Translations under genes and position numbers: made by a program
Notes under the pieces: generated by a model
The model's input: only the letters and a program-made list of their open reading frames with translations
Told to the model about the DNA's origin: nothing
The model's database searches: none
Source of the DNA: Flavivirga rizhaonensis
Lineage (GTDB): Bacteria > Bacteroidota > Bacteroidia > Flavobacteriales > Flavobacteriaceae
Direction of reading: 5' to 3'
Length of the DNA stretch: 64,000 nucleotides
NCBI RefSeq assembly: GCF_004791695.1
Contig: NZ_SRSO01000009.1
Location: 82,211 to 146,210 of the forward strand
Part shown: positions 1-9,053 of the stretch, piece by piece
Layout of the letters: the number at the start of each line of letters is the position of its first letter
Numbering within the stretch: the stretch's first letter is position 1

Positions 1-483
1 GGTTGGATCAATCTCTTCTGTAAATATTAATTCTGGAGTTTCTTCTGCTACAGTTTCAATATCCATACCGCCTTCAGTAGAATACATGATCATATTGCGT
101 CCAGTACTTCTATTTAACAATACAGACACATAAAACTCATCTGTTTCACTTTCACCTGGATAATAAACATCCTCAGCAACTAAAACTTGATGTACTTTTT
201 TACCCTCTGCAGATGTTTGAGGTGTAATTAAATTCATTCCAATTATTTGTCCTGCTATCTCTTCAACCTCTTGCAAGTTTTTGGCTAGTTTCACACCACC
301 ACCTTTACCACGACCACCTGCATGAACTTGTGCCTTAATAACATGCCAACTTGTTCCAGTTTCGTTTGTTAATTGTTTTGCAGCAGCTACTGCTTCATTA
401 GCATTTTGAGCTACTATACCACGTTGTATACGTACTCCAAAACTATTTAATATTTCTTTACCTTGATATTCGTGTAAATTCAT
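1..483 (-). CDS. sucC: Succinyl-CoA synthetase (ADP-forming) beta subunit, N-terminal part
   Basis: Only the first 161 codons are present; the gene runs off the left edge. The product forms succinyl-CoA or, in reverse, succinate plus ATP in the TCA cycle, as a heterotetramer with SucD. The N-terminus MNLHEYQGKEILNSFGV and the glycine-rich stretch AQVHAGGRGKGGGVK (about residues 51-65) are the start of the ATP-grasp nucleotide-binding region of this family. The ATG at 481-483 is the family start. It is divergent from lysA across about 200 AT-rich bases that must hold both promoters. Identification is firm despite truncation. Confidence 0.95.
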   Translation of the reverse strand, partial: MNLHEYQGKEILNSFGVRIQRGIVAQNANEAVAAAKQLTNETGTSWHVIKAQVHAGGRGKGGGVKLAKNLQEVEEIAGQIIGMNLITPQTSAEGKKVHQVLVAEDVYYPGESETDEFYVSVLLNRSTGRNMIMYSTEGGMDIETVAEETPELIFTEEIDPT

Positions 484-661
484 AATTCGCGTAATCGTTT
501 TAAGAAAGGCAAATGTAAATAATAGCAATTACTTACCCTAATATTTAATTATGAAAACTTACCCACAGTAAATTATGGTAAAACACATATGTTAAATAAT
601 TAACATATTGTTTAATTTGTATAATTTTTTAATTAATTATTTTTTATTTATTCGAATAAAA

Positions 662-669
662 TATCTTTG
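662..669 (+). promoter_or_regulatory. Probable -7 promoter box of lysA
   Basis: TATCTTTG matches the Bacteroidetes -7 consensus TANNTTTG exactly. It ends 18 bases before the ATG at 688. No clear -33 TTG at the usual 17-23 base spacing was found, so support is partial. The box overlaps the upstream TTG that could extend the lysA frame, which argues for the 688 start. Confidence 0.4.
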
Positions 670-687
670 AAGAAAATTAGAAAAATT

Positions 688-1923
688 ATGTTAGAAAATC
701 AATTGCTGAAAATTGCACAAGATTTTGGAAGTCCCGTTTATGTGTATGATGCTGAAAAAATTGAAAATCAATACAAAAGACTTACAAATGCTTTTAAAAA
801 TGTAAAAAAACTTAAGATTAACTATGCAGTTAAGGCGCTTTCTAATATATCTATATTAAAACTTTTAAACTCACTAGGATCAGGTATAGATACGGTATCT
901 ATTCAAGAAGTTCAACTTGGCCTCGCTGCTGGTTTTTTACCAGAGCAGATTATTTTCACGCCTAACGGTGTATCCTTATCAGAAATAGAAGAAGCTGCAA
1001 AACTAGGTGTTAAAATTAATATTGATAACCTTTCCATATTAGAACAATTTGGAACAAAACATCCAAAAACACCTGTATGTATCCGTATTAATCCACATGT
1101 TATGGCAGGTGGTAATAGTAATATTTCAGTTGGACATATCGATTCTAAATTTGGAATTTCTATTCATCAAATACCACACATATTGCGTATTGTAGAAAAT
1201 ACCCAAATGACTATTAATGGTATTCATATGCATACGGGTAGCGATATCTTAGATATTGAAGTCTTTTTATATGCCAGTGAAATATTATTTGAAACTGCAA
1301 AACAATTTAAAAATCTAGATTTCATTGACTTTGGCTCTGGTTTTAAAGTGCCTTACAAACAAGGTGATATTGAAACCAACATTGAAGAGTTAGGAAAAAA
1401 ATTATCCGCAAGATTTAACGAATTTTGCAAAAATTATGGAAAAGATTTAACCCTAGCTTTTGAGCCTGGTAAATTTCTAGTGAGTGAATCCGGAAGCTTT
1501 TTAACCAAAGTAAATGCTGTTAAACAAACAACCTCTACGGTATTTGCCCAAGTAGATTCTGGATTTAATCATCTTATTAGACCAATGTTTTATGGATCTC
1601 ACCATGATATTGTAAACATTTCGAACCCTAAAGGACGTGAACGTTTTTACACCGTTGTAGGTTATATTTGCGAAACAGATACTTTTGGAAATAACAGACG
1701 TATCAATGAGATTAATGAAGGTGATATTTTATGCTTTAAAAATGCTGGCGCCTATTGCTTCTCTATGACTAGTAATTACAATTCCAGATATCGTCCTGCA
1801 GAAGTTTTATGGTATAAAAACAAAGCACATTTAATTAGAAAAAGAGAAACTTTTGAAGACATTACTAAAAATCAAATTGAGGTCGATTTTAGTACAAAAA
1901 AAGAAAAAGTTTTAGTAAAATAA
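688..1923 (+). CDS. lysA: Diaminopimelate decarboxylase
   Basis: PLP-dependent decarboxylation of meso-diaminopimelate to L-lysine, the last step of lysine synthesis; cytoplasmic. The fold type III alanine-racemase-like barrel starts with SPVYVYDAEKIENQY. The lysine in INYAVKAL (about residue 49) is the expected Schiff-base lysine. HMHTGSDI, IDFGSGFKVPY and EPGKFLVSESG are conserved barrel motifs, and the C-terminal NAGAYCFSMTSNYNSRYRP is the substrate-binding end. About 411 residues, normal length. The frame is open back to a TTG at 667, but that codon overlaps a -7 box, so the ATG at 688 is preferred. Single gene, followed by a hairpin repeat that may terminate it. Confidence 0.93.
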   Translation: MLENQLLKIAQDFGSPVYVYDAEKIENQYKRLTNAFKNVKKLKINYAVKALSNISILKLLNSLGSGIDTVSIQEVQLGLAAGFLPEQIIFTPNGVSLSEIEEAAKLGVKINIDNLSILEQFGTKHPKTPVCIRINPHVMAGGNSNISVGHIDSKFGISIHQIPHILRIVENTQMTINGIHMHTGSDILDIEVFLYASEILFETAKQFKNLDFIDFGSGFKVPYKQGDIETNIEELGKKLSARFNEFCKNYGKDLTLAFEPGKFLVSESGSFLTKVNAVKQTTSTVFAQVDSGFNHLIRPMFYGSHHDIVNISNPKGRERFYTVVGYICETDTFGNNRRINEINEGDILCFKNAGAYCFSMTSNYNSRYRPAEVLWYKNKAHLIRKRETFEDITKNQIEVDFSTKKEKVLVK

Positions 1924-1952
1924 TGACATAACACCTTGTTCTTAATAGTTAT

Positions 1953-2129
1953 GAGACTGTCTAAAAAGTGGTTAATCTTGTCATTCAGAGCAACGCGAAG
2001 AATCTTATTTCACTCATAATCAGAGTCATATATTTTAAAGAGATTCTTCACAGCTTCGCTGATACCTTCGAAACAAAATATATTTTGTTTCGAAGGTAAT
2101 ATTCAGAATGACACTTTTTAGACAGCCTC
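1953..2129. repeat. Composite nested inverted repeat (GAGGCTGTCT family)
   Basis: The outer arms GAGACTGTCTAAAAAGTG (1953-1970) and CACTTTTTAGACAGCCTC (2112-2129) are complementary at 17 of 18 positions. Inside lies a second imperfect inverted repeat of the type GTCATTCAGAG...AGATTCTTC...TTCAGAATGAC. Inside that is a perfect 36-base palindrome (2063-2098) that starts TACCTTCGAAAC. The outer stem is followed by a T run, so it could terminate lysA transcription. The same outer arms recur at 23369-23499 and 25461-25489. Confidence 0.85.
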
Positions 2130-2217
2130 ATTTTTTTATATGCAATAAATTTTAACATTGATATGTCTTCGATTTATTTTATCTTTCCTACTTACAGCGA
2201 TTAAAAAACAACAAAGA

Positions 2218-3402
2218 GTGGTTCAAATAAAAACTACCCGTATTGAATCCATAGACATATTAAGAGGAGTTGTGATGGTCATTATGGCATTAGATCATGT
2301 TAGAGACTTTTTTCATTTAGGTGCTTTTAGTAGTGATCCCACAAACTTAGACACGACAACTCCCTTTTTATTTTTTACTAGGTTTATAACTCATTACTGC
2401 GCGCCTGTTTTTGTATTTTTAGCAGGTACTTCTGCTTTTCTATACGGTACAAAAAAAACCAAACCCCAGTTATTTAAATTTTTATTGACCAGAGGCATAT
2501 GGCTTATTCTCTTAGAAATAGTATTAAATAATTTATTATGGTGGTTTGATTTAACATATAGCTTTATGGTACTTCAGGTAATCTGGGCTATTGGTTTAAG
2601 TATGATTTTTCTATCTTTTTTAATTTATCTACCCATAAGAGTTATACTAATCATTGGTATCCTATTAGTAGCTGGTCACAATACTTTAGATGGTATAACT
2701 GTGCAAGGAAACAATTTTAAATCCATACTATGGTATATATTGCACCAACAACAGTTTCTACCCATTAACTCTACTCGTATTCTGGTTTTTGCTTACCCGA
2801 TTATTCCATGGATTGGAGTCATGGCTTTGGGTTTTTGTTTTGGTTCTTTTTATAAGAAAGGTTTTAACGTTGCTGTTCGTAAAAAATGGTTAGCTATTTT
2901 GGGTATTAGCTCTATAGTTTTATTCTTTATCCTAAGAAGCCTCAATATTTATGGTGATTTAGTACCTTGGTCAACTCAAAATACTACAATAAAAACTATA
3001 TTATCTTTTTTTAATGTAACTAAATATCCGCCTTCTTTAGTATATGTATTAATAACTATTGGACCTTCGTTATTATTCTTATATGGCATAGAAACTGTTA
3101 AGAATAAAGTCTCAGACTTCTTTTTAGTATTTGGACGTGTGCCATTACTTTACTATTTCCTTCATATATTCACTATTCATATTTTAGCCATTGCTGGTCT
3201 TGTAATTTTAGGAGGGAACTGGAAAGACCTAATATTATCTTCAAACGCTTTTAGTAACCCTAATCTTGCTAATTACGGGTATTCATTATTTGTTGTTTAT
3301 CTAGTATGGATAAGTGTTATAGCGCTTCTTTATTTTCCATCTAAAAAATACATGATATATAAAGTAAATAATAAAGATAAATGGTGGTTAAGCTACTTAT
3401 AA
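2218..3402 (+). CDS. DUF1624 / heparan-alpha-glucosaminide N-acetyltransferase-like membrane protein
   Basis: Polytopic membrane protein with about ten hydrophobic helices. The N-terminus TRIESIDILRGVVMVIMALD followed by HVRDFFH is the hallmark of the DUF1624/HGSNAT-type acyltransferase family, with the conserved histidine of ALDH in helix 1. These proteins are thought to move acyl groups across the membrane; the substrate here is unknown. The frame opens at a TTG at 2158, but the extra 20 residues look unlike family N-termini. I chose the GTG at 2218, which puts the conserved motif near the start; the start is uncertain. The next gene begins one base after the stop, so the two are probably co-transcribed. 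Confidence 0.75.
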   Translation: MVQIKTTRIESIDILRGVVMVIMALDHVRDFFHLGAFSSDPTNLDTTTPFLFFTRFITHYCAPVFVFLAGTSAFLYGTKKTKPQLFKFLLTRGIWLILLEIVLNNLLWWFDLTYSFMVLQVIWAIGLSMIFLSFLIYLPIRVILIIGILLVAGHNTLDGITVQGNNFKSILWYILHQQQFLPINSTRILVFAYPIIPWIGVMALGFCFGSFYKKGFNVAVRKKWLAILGISSIVLFFILRSLNIYGDLVPWSTQNTTIKTILSFFNVTKYPPSLVYVLITIGPSLLFLYGIETVKNKVSDFFLVFGRVPLLYYFLHIFTIHILAIAGLVILGGNWKDLILSSNAFSNPNLANYGYSLFVVYLVWISVIALLYFPSKKYMIYKVNNKDKWWLSYL

Positions 3403-3403
3403 T

Positions 3404-4702
3404 ATGAATAATAAAGAAGAAGGATTAAAAAGAAGTGTTGGTGTTTTAGGTTTATCTGCCAATATTATCAATATCATTATAGGTGCAGGTATTTTTGCTC
3501 TACCTGCTGTTATAGCTTCTAAAATGGGAGCTTCTAGTATTGTCGCTTATATGTTTTGCGGTATTTTAATAGCACTTGTTATGTTATGTTTTGCTGAAGC
3601 AGGTAGCAAAGTAACTAATACTGGTGGTCCTTACACTTACATTGAAACAGCTTTTGGTAATTATGCTGGTTTTTTAGGGGGTATTTTTGCTATTATTGGC
3701 ACCTTGTTTGCAGATGCAGCTGTATCCAATGCTTTAGTAAATATATTAGCATCGGGGTATCCTATTTTTGAAAATGACTGGGTTCGATTATCATTTCTAT
3801 TTATAATTTTCTTTGGATTAGCTTATATCAACATTATTGGATTAAAGCAAGGTATAGGCCTTGTTAAATTCAACACGCTTGCCAAATTAATCCCTTTACT
3901 TTTACTAGTACTCATAGGCTGGAAAGAAGTCTCTTTTAGCAATTTGTATATTGATACTATGCCAAGTATTAAAAAACTAGGAGAAACATCGCTTATTCTA
4001 TTCTTTGCCTTTCAAGGTGCTGAAACTGGTCTTGTTGTAGGTGGTGAAGTTATAAACCCAAAGCGTACAGTTCCTAAAGCTATCTTTATTAGTATTTTAA
4101 CTGTAGTTGGTGTCTATATTTTAATACAAACAGTATCACAAGGTGTTTTAGGTAGTGATTTACCAAGTTTTAAAGCTGCACCACTTGCCGAAACTGCTAA
4201 AGTAGTTTTTGGACCTTTTGGATACACCTTATTATTTATTGGAGCAGTTGTTTCTATGTTTGGTTTTTTAAGTGGTTCCATACTTAACAATCCCAGAGTC
4301 ATATACGCGCTATCAAGAGATAAAGTTATCCCATTAAAAACATTCTCTAAAATTCATAAGTCATTTAAGACTCCTTATATAGCAATCATCATATATGCCG
4401 TTATTGGCTTTACACTCTCAGCTACTGGCAGTTTTGAAAAATTAGCAATCATTGCTAGTAGTGCTATGTTAATTATTTATTTAGGCGTGGCATTATCAGT
4501 TATGAAATTACGCAAGTCACAACAATATAAAGAAGGTGAATTCAAAATCCCAGGAGGCTTTATAATCCCTATACTTTCAATCAGTATTATTTTATATTTT
4601 TTATCTAATTTATCTATTGATGAAATGATAGCAACGGGTGTGTTAATAGCTGTTTTAACTATTATTTATGGTATATTTAAAAAACTAAATATTAAAAATT
4701 AA
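3404..4702 (+). CDS. APC superfamily amino acid permease
   Basis: A 432-residue integral membrane transporter with about 12 helices. The first helix carries IIIGAGIFALPAVIA, the unwound IGAGIF substrate-binding motif of the APC (amino acid/polyamine/organocation) superfamily, and FAFQGAETGLVVGGEVINP is the conserved helix 6 region. Closest in style to basic or small neutral amino acid permeases and exchangers, but the substrate cannot be read from the sequence. It starts one base after the DUF1624 gene stop, which suggests one transcript. No obvious terminator in the 121 bases downstream. Confidence 0.85.
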   Translation: MNNKEEGLKRSVGVLGLSANIINIIIGAGIFALPAVIASKMGASSIVAYMFCGILIALVMLCFAEAGSKVTNTGGPYTYIETAFGNYAGFLGGIFAIIGTLFADAAVSNALVNILASGYPIFENDWVRLSFLFIIFFGLAYINIIGLKQGIGLVKFNTLAKLIPLLLLVLIGWKEVSFSNLYIDTMPSIKKLGETSLILFFAFQGAETGLVVGGEVINPKRTVPKAIFISILTVVGVYILIQTVSQGVLGSDLPSFKAAPLAETAKVVFGPFGYTLLFIGAVVSMFGFLSGSILNNPRVIYALSRDKVIPLKTFSKIHKSFKTPYIAIIIYAVIGFTLSATGSFEKLAIIASSAMLIIYLGVALSVMKLRKSQQYKEGEFKIPGGFIIPILSISIILYFLSNLSIDEMIATGVLIAVLTIIYGIFKKLNIKN

Positions 4703-4823
4703 AAGAGTCTTTAAAAGCGAAACTGATTTCTATTTAAAAACTATTCAAATCAGAAAAAACAAGTCAAATTGTACTAACCAACATATAACCATTTTCTAGT
4801 ATAATTATTAAAACTATATCTTA

Positions 4824-7800
4824 ATGAAAACATCAATCAAAACCTCATCAGCTCTAAGTATAATCTTTGCTATGACATTATTTTCATCAATAAAAAGTCA
4901 TGCTCAGGGCACTCGCTTATTATCTCAACCAGCTATAAGCGATACACATATTGCTTTTATTTATGCCGAAGATCTATGGGTAGCCAATAAAGATGGTTCT
5001 AACCCCAAACGACTTACTATTGATGAAGGGATTGAATCAACTCCTATATTTTCACCAGACGGTACTAAAATAGCATTCAATGCTCAGTATGATGGTAATA
5101 CAGACGTTTTTATAGTACCCGTTTCCGGAGGAATCCCAAAAAGACTTACTTGGCACCCCTACAATGACTTAGTTCGTGATTTTTCTGCAGACGGTTCTAA
5201 AGTATTATTTGCTTCTCAACGGAATAGCTATAATAACAGACATTTTAAGCTTTATACCATATCAACAAACGGTGGTGCTGTAACGCAACTGGAAATCCCT
5301 AATGGGTTTTGGGCTAGCTATTCAGGTAATGAAAGTCATATAGCTTATACACCGCTTTACGATGCTTTTAACCAATGGAAACACTATCGTGGCGGCATGA
5401 TTTCCCGTATATGGATTTATAATACAAAATCACATAAAGTAGAAGAAATTTCAAAACCTACAGGAGGCAGTAACGATAGCACGCCACAATGGTCTGGAGA
5501 TCATGTATATTTTAGAAGTGATAGAGACGGTGAATTTAACCTATATAGTTATAACGTAAACACAAAGTCAATTAATCAATTAACCCAGTTTAAAGATTTC
5601 TCTATTATTAATTTATCTGCTGGTAAAAATGATGTCATATTTGAACAAGCAGGCTATTTACATGTTTACAATATAGCATCTGGAAATGCAACGAAGCTTA
5701 ACATCAATATTACTACAGATTTATTAGAATTAAGACCTCGTTATGTATCTGGCAATCGTTATATAAGAAGCGGTTCTATTTCTCCTTCTGGTGTGCGTTT
5801 TGTTGCAGATTTTAGAGGAGATATCATTACCATTCCAGCAAAGAAAGGCGACCCTAGAAACATTACCAATACGCCAGGAGTTCATGAAAAGTATCCGGCC
5901 TGGTCTCCAAATGGAAAACAGATTGCCTATTTTTCTGATGCTTCTGGTGAATATGCGCTACATATTCAAAATGTTAGTAACGGAAACACTAAAAAAGTAC
6001 CGCTGACAGGTCATGGCTTTTATGCCAATATATATTGGTCGCCAGATAATAATAAAATAACTTTTGTTGATAACGGAAGAACGTTATATGTACTAGATTT
6101 AACTACTGATAAAACAAGTAAAATAGCATCAGATGCGTTATATACTCCCGGAGTTTTTAGAGAGCTTTTTGGAGATTGGTCTGCAGATTCTAATTGGATT
6201 GCATACACCACAATTACCGAAACCAATTTTGAGCAAGTTCACCTCTATTCACTTATAGAAAATAAGTCTTTCACACTTTCTGACGGTTTATCGAATATAT
6301 CCGATCCTGTTTTCGATCCCAGTGGAAAATATCTTTATATGATTGCTTCTACCGATGCAGGCCCTGTGGTTAATTGGTTTGATCAATCTAATCAAGATAT
6401 GGAATTAAGCAATTCTATTTATTTGGTAACACTTCAAAAAGAAACAGTATCTCCTTTCGCAAAAGAAAATGATGTTGAAGAAATTAAAGAGGATTCGCCT
6501 GAAGATGATGAAGAAAAAGAAAAAGAGAACAAGAAAAAGGGAAAGAAAGATCAAAAAGAAGAAACTGAGACACTTAAAATAGATTGGGATGGTATACAAA
6601 ACAGAATTGTAGATATTCCTATTTCTTCAGGTATTTATCAAGATTTAGGCATTGCAAAAGAAGGGCAACTATACTATTTATCAAGAACACCACATGCAAA
6701 CACTACAACGTTGCATAAATATGATTTAAAAGAAAGAAAAGATGAAAGTATCATGCCTGCAGATTATTATGAAATTGCAGCCAAAGGTGATAAAATGGGG
6801 TATAGAGTTCATGGTAAAATAGGAATCACAGACACTGGTAAAAAACCTGAAGACGGATTAATAAACATATCTAATGTGCAAGTAAAAATCGACCCTGTTG
6901 CAGAATGGAAAAACATCTTTAATGAGGCTTGGAGAGTAAACCGAGATTATTTTTACGATCCAGGAATGCACGGTGTAGACTGGAATGCTATGAAAACCAA
7001 ATATGAAGTTTTTTTACCACATGTTGCTTGTAGAAGTGATTTATACAGAATGATGGGTTGGATGTTTAGCGAATTAGCTGTTGGGCATCACCGTTTTCAA
7101 GGCAGAGGTGACCGCATGAATAATCCGCAAAGGATTAATGGCGGTCTGTTAGGAGCTGATTATGAAGTAAAAAACAATCGCTATCGCATTAAAAAAATAT
7201 ATGGTGGTTTAAATTGGAATCCAAACATGCGTTCTCCTTTAACAGAACCGGGAGTTAATGTAAACACTGGAGATTATATACTTGCTGTGAATGGTAAAAA
7301 TGTAAGCTCTAAAGATAATCTTTATAGTTTTTTCGAAAATACAGCTAATAAAATCACAACACTTAAAGTTAGTTCAAACTCAAACGGATCAAACGCACGT
7401 AGCGTAAAGGTAACTCCGATAAGAAATGAACGATCTTTGAGAAATAGAGCATGGATTGAAAACAATATTAAAAAAGTTGACAAAGCGACTAACGGTCAAG
7501 TTGCTTATGTGTATGTGCCTAATACAGCAGGAGCTGGACATGAATACTTTAAACGCTACTTCTTCCCACAAGCAAATAAAAAAGCAATCATTATTGATGA
7601 ACGCTTTAATGGTGGAGGACAATTGGCTGATTATTATATAGACATGTTGAAAAAACCTGAACAGGCATATTGGAACTTCCGTTATGGTAAAGATTTAAAG
7701 TCGCCTAGTGCCTCAATACAAGGGCCTAAAGTTATGATAACAGATGAAACTGCTGGTTCTGGTGGTGATTATTTACCATGGTTATTTAGAAAATTTAAAC

Positions 7801-8099
7801 TAGGAACTATCGTCGGTAAACGTACCTGGGGAGGCTTGGTAGGTGTTTTAGGATATCCAGAATTTATTGATGGCGGTAGCGTTACTGCTCCAAACGTGGC
7901 TTTTTATACAAAAGATGGATTTAGAGTTGAAAATGAAGGTGTTGCTCCAGATATTGAGATTGAACAATGGCCAGAACAAGTTATAAATGGTAAAGACCCA
8001 CAACTTGAAAAAGCTATTGAAGTCGCTTTAAAAGAGTTAAAAGAAAACCCTCCGAAAACTATGGAGCGACCTAACTATCCAATAAAAACAAAAAATTAA
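4824..8099 (+). CDS. Secreted tricorn-like S41 protease with beta-propeller and PDZ domain
   Basis: A 1091-residue protein with a Sec signal peptide (about residues 1-27, ending SHAQG). TolB/WD-like propeller repeats follow (motifs such as IFSPDGTKIAF, AWSPNGKQIAYFSD, YWSPDNNKITFVDN). Then come a highly charged low-complexity stretch (about 549-580), a core domain with HH in AVGHHRF (about 755-756), a PDZ-like segment and the C-terminal S41 domain. The likely nucleophile is Ser979 in DETAGSGGDYLPW, with the acidic residue of ENEGVAPD as charge-relay candidate. This is the tricorn protease order, giving a periplasmic peptidase for short peptides. Length matches the family. Stands alone, followed by a strong hairpin terminator. 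Confidence 0.88.
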   Translation: MKTSIKTSSALSIIFAMTLFSSIKSHAQGTRLLSQPAISDTHIAFIYAEDLWVANKDGSNPKRLTIDEGIESTPIFSPDGTKIAFNAQYDGNTDVFIVPVSGGIPKRLTWHPYNDLVRDFSADGSKVLFASQRNSYNNRHFKLYTISTNGGAVTQLEIPNGFWASYSGNESHIAYTPLYDAFNQWKHYRGGMISRIWIYNTKSHKVEEISKPTGGSNDSTPQWSGDHVYFRSDRDGEFNLYSYNVNTKSINQLTQFKDFSIINLSAGKNDVIFEQAGYLHVYNIASGNATKLNINITTDLLELRPRYVSGNRYIRSGSISPSGVRFVADFRGDIITIPAKKGDPRNITNTPGVHEKYPAWSPNGKQIAYFSDASGEYALHIQNVSNGNTKKVPLTGHGFYANIYWSPDNNKITFVDNGRTLYVLDLTTDKTSKIASDALYTPGVFRELFGDWSADSNWIAYTTITETNFEQVHLYSLIENKSFTLSDGLSNISDPVFDPSGKYLYMIASTDAGPVVNWFDQSNQDMELSNSIYLVTLQKETVSPFAKENDVEEIKEDSPEDDEEKEKENKKKGKKDQKEETETLKIDWDGIQNRIVDIPISSGIYQDLGIAKEGQLYYLSRTPHANTTTLHKYDLKERKDESIMPADYYEIAAKGDKMGYRVHGKIGITDTGKKPEDGLINISNVQVKIDPVAEWKNIFNEAWRVNRDYFYDPGMHGVDWNAMKTKYEVFLPHVACRSDLYRMMGWMFSELAVGHHRFQGRGDRMNNPQRINGGLLGADYEVKNNRYRIKKIYGGLNWNPNMRSPLTEPGVNVNTGDYILAVNGKNVSSKDNLYSFFENTANKITTLKVSSNSNGSNARSVKVTPIRNERSLRNRAWIENNIKKVDKATNGQVAYVYVPNTAGAGHEYFKRYFFPQANKKAIIIDERFNGGGQLADYYIDMLKKPEQAYWNFRYGKDLKSPSASIQGPKVMITDETAGSGGDYLPWLFRKFKLGTIVGKRTWGGLVGVLGYPEFIDGGSVTAPNVAFYTKDGFRVENEGVAPDIEIEQWPEQVINGKDPQLEKAIEVALKELKENPPKTMERPNYPIKTKN

Positions 8100-8108
8100 T
8101 TAAAATAA

Positions 8109-8143
8109 AAAGGCGTTTTTAATGTATGTTAAAAACGCCTTTT
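8109..8143. terminator. Bidirectional intrinsic terminator
   Basis: Stem AAAGGCGTTTTTAA / TTAAAAACGCCTTT around a TGTATG loop, with T runs leaving in both directions. It sits between the converging S41 protease gene and the DinB-like gene and can serve both. Confidence 0.85.
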
Positions 8144-8159
8144 ATCTTTTGTATATAAA

Positions 8160-8717
8160 TTATTCTCTCAATTTCCCAGTAAAAACACTCACCTTGGAAT
8201 TAAAAGGATTTCCTGAAGCACGACGAAGCAGAACTACCTGACCACAATGCCATAAAGCGTCAGCTATCGGCCCGTTAATAATATTCCAGAATGGAAATCT
8301 GTCATTATCAAATTGAGACACATCATCCATGTTTCTTAAAATATCAGAGGCTTTCTTAAAATTCAATAGGGTCTTCTTTCTTTTTTCTTCAAATGAAGTT
8401 TCTTTATCTTTATTTCTTTCTCCTTTTTCTAATATTGAACTAAGAATAAAGTTAGAAAGTCCTAAAATATGATCAATAGTCTCTGCACTGGTACGTCCAG
8501 TCTCACTAGGCTTATATGCAAGATCTTCGCTACGTAAGTCCTCTGTAGCCCAATAGTAGCGAAATCCCAATCCATCTACCATTCTAGCAGCCACAGTTCC
8601 TGCTGTATAGCTCTCTGGATGATTTGGTATTTCATAATAAGGTAATTTTTCCTCTTCGGATTGTGCCATTACAAATGTTGAAAATAGTAAGGCAAACATC
8701 ATAGTAAGTTTTTTCAT
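8160..8717 (-). CDS. DinB-like secreted protein
   Basis: A 185-residue protein. The signal peptide MKKLTMMFALLFSTFVMAQS points to export. The mature part looks like the DinB/YfiT four-helix bundle: GLGFRYYWATEDL on helix 1, SETGRTSAETIDHILGLSNF on helix 2 and NGPIADALWHCGQVVLLRR near the end. The two histidines (DHILG and LWHCGQ) fit the family's metal-binding positions. DinB-family proteins are often metal-dependent thiol transferases or of unknown role. It starts 2 bases after the stop of the TfoX-like gene, forming a leftward operon with it and the M28 peptidase gene. Confidence 0.75.
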   Translation of the reverse strand: MKKLTMMFALLFSTFVMAQSEEEKLPYYEIPNHPESYTAGTVAARMVDGLGFRYYWATEDLRSEDLAYKPSETGRTSAETIDHILGLSNFILSSILEKGERNKDKETSFEEKRKKTLLNFKKASDILRNMDDVSQFDNDRFPFWNIINGPIADALWHCGQVVLLRRASGNPFNSKVSVFTGKLRE

Positions 8718-8719
8718 TT

Positions 8720-9043
8720 TTATTTTGGTTCTAGTGACATTACGTAATCGTAGCTTTCATCTAAATAACGAGATACATTATCTAAATCCTCCAACATGTT
8801 TTCAGGGATCAATACATAGCCTTTCATAACCGCTCCGTAAGATTTATATATGGACGAATTGAATTCTTTTATGTATTTTTCTTGGACTTCTTTTGAAAAT
8901 CTAATGCCTATTTCGCAATCTTTATTAAAGAGAGAAAACATATGGCCATTAGCAGAAGTATACGGCATTGTTTTTCCTTTGCGATCAAATCTCGAGCACT
9001 TCTCAACGAGTTGATCATAAACTTTTAGTTTCTCGTCCCACAT
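8720..9043 (-). CDS. TfoX N-terminal-like small protein
   Basis: A 107-residue cytoplasmic protein without signal peptide. It begins MWDEKLKVYDQLVEKC and contains GKTMPYTSANGHMFSLF and a GIRFSKEVQEKY segment, which resemble the TfoX/Sxy N-terminal fold found in many stand-alone bacterial proteins. No function is known for these short forms, and competence regulation should not be assumed. It lies between the M28 peptidase gene (10-base gap) and the DinB-like gene (2-base gap), so the three are probably co-transcribed. The family call is from overall pattern and is moderate. Confidence 0.5.
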   Translation of the reverse strand: MWDEKLKVYDQLVEKCSRFDRKGKTMPYTSANGHMFSLFNKDCEIGIRFSKEVQEKYIKEFNSSIYKSYGAVMKGYVLIPENMLEDLDNVSRYLDESYDYVMSLEPK

Positions 9044-9053
9044 AATTTGTATA

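Noticed and set aside
2158..2217. N-terminal extension of the DUF1624 protein from TTG 2158
   Set aside because: The extra residues do not match family starts, and the TTG lies 29 bases after a hairpin repeat; GTG 2218 fits better, though this is not certain.
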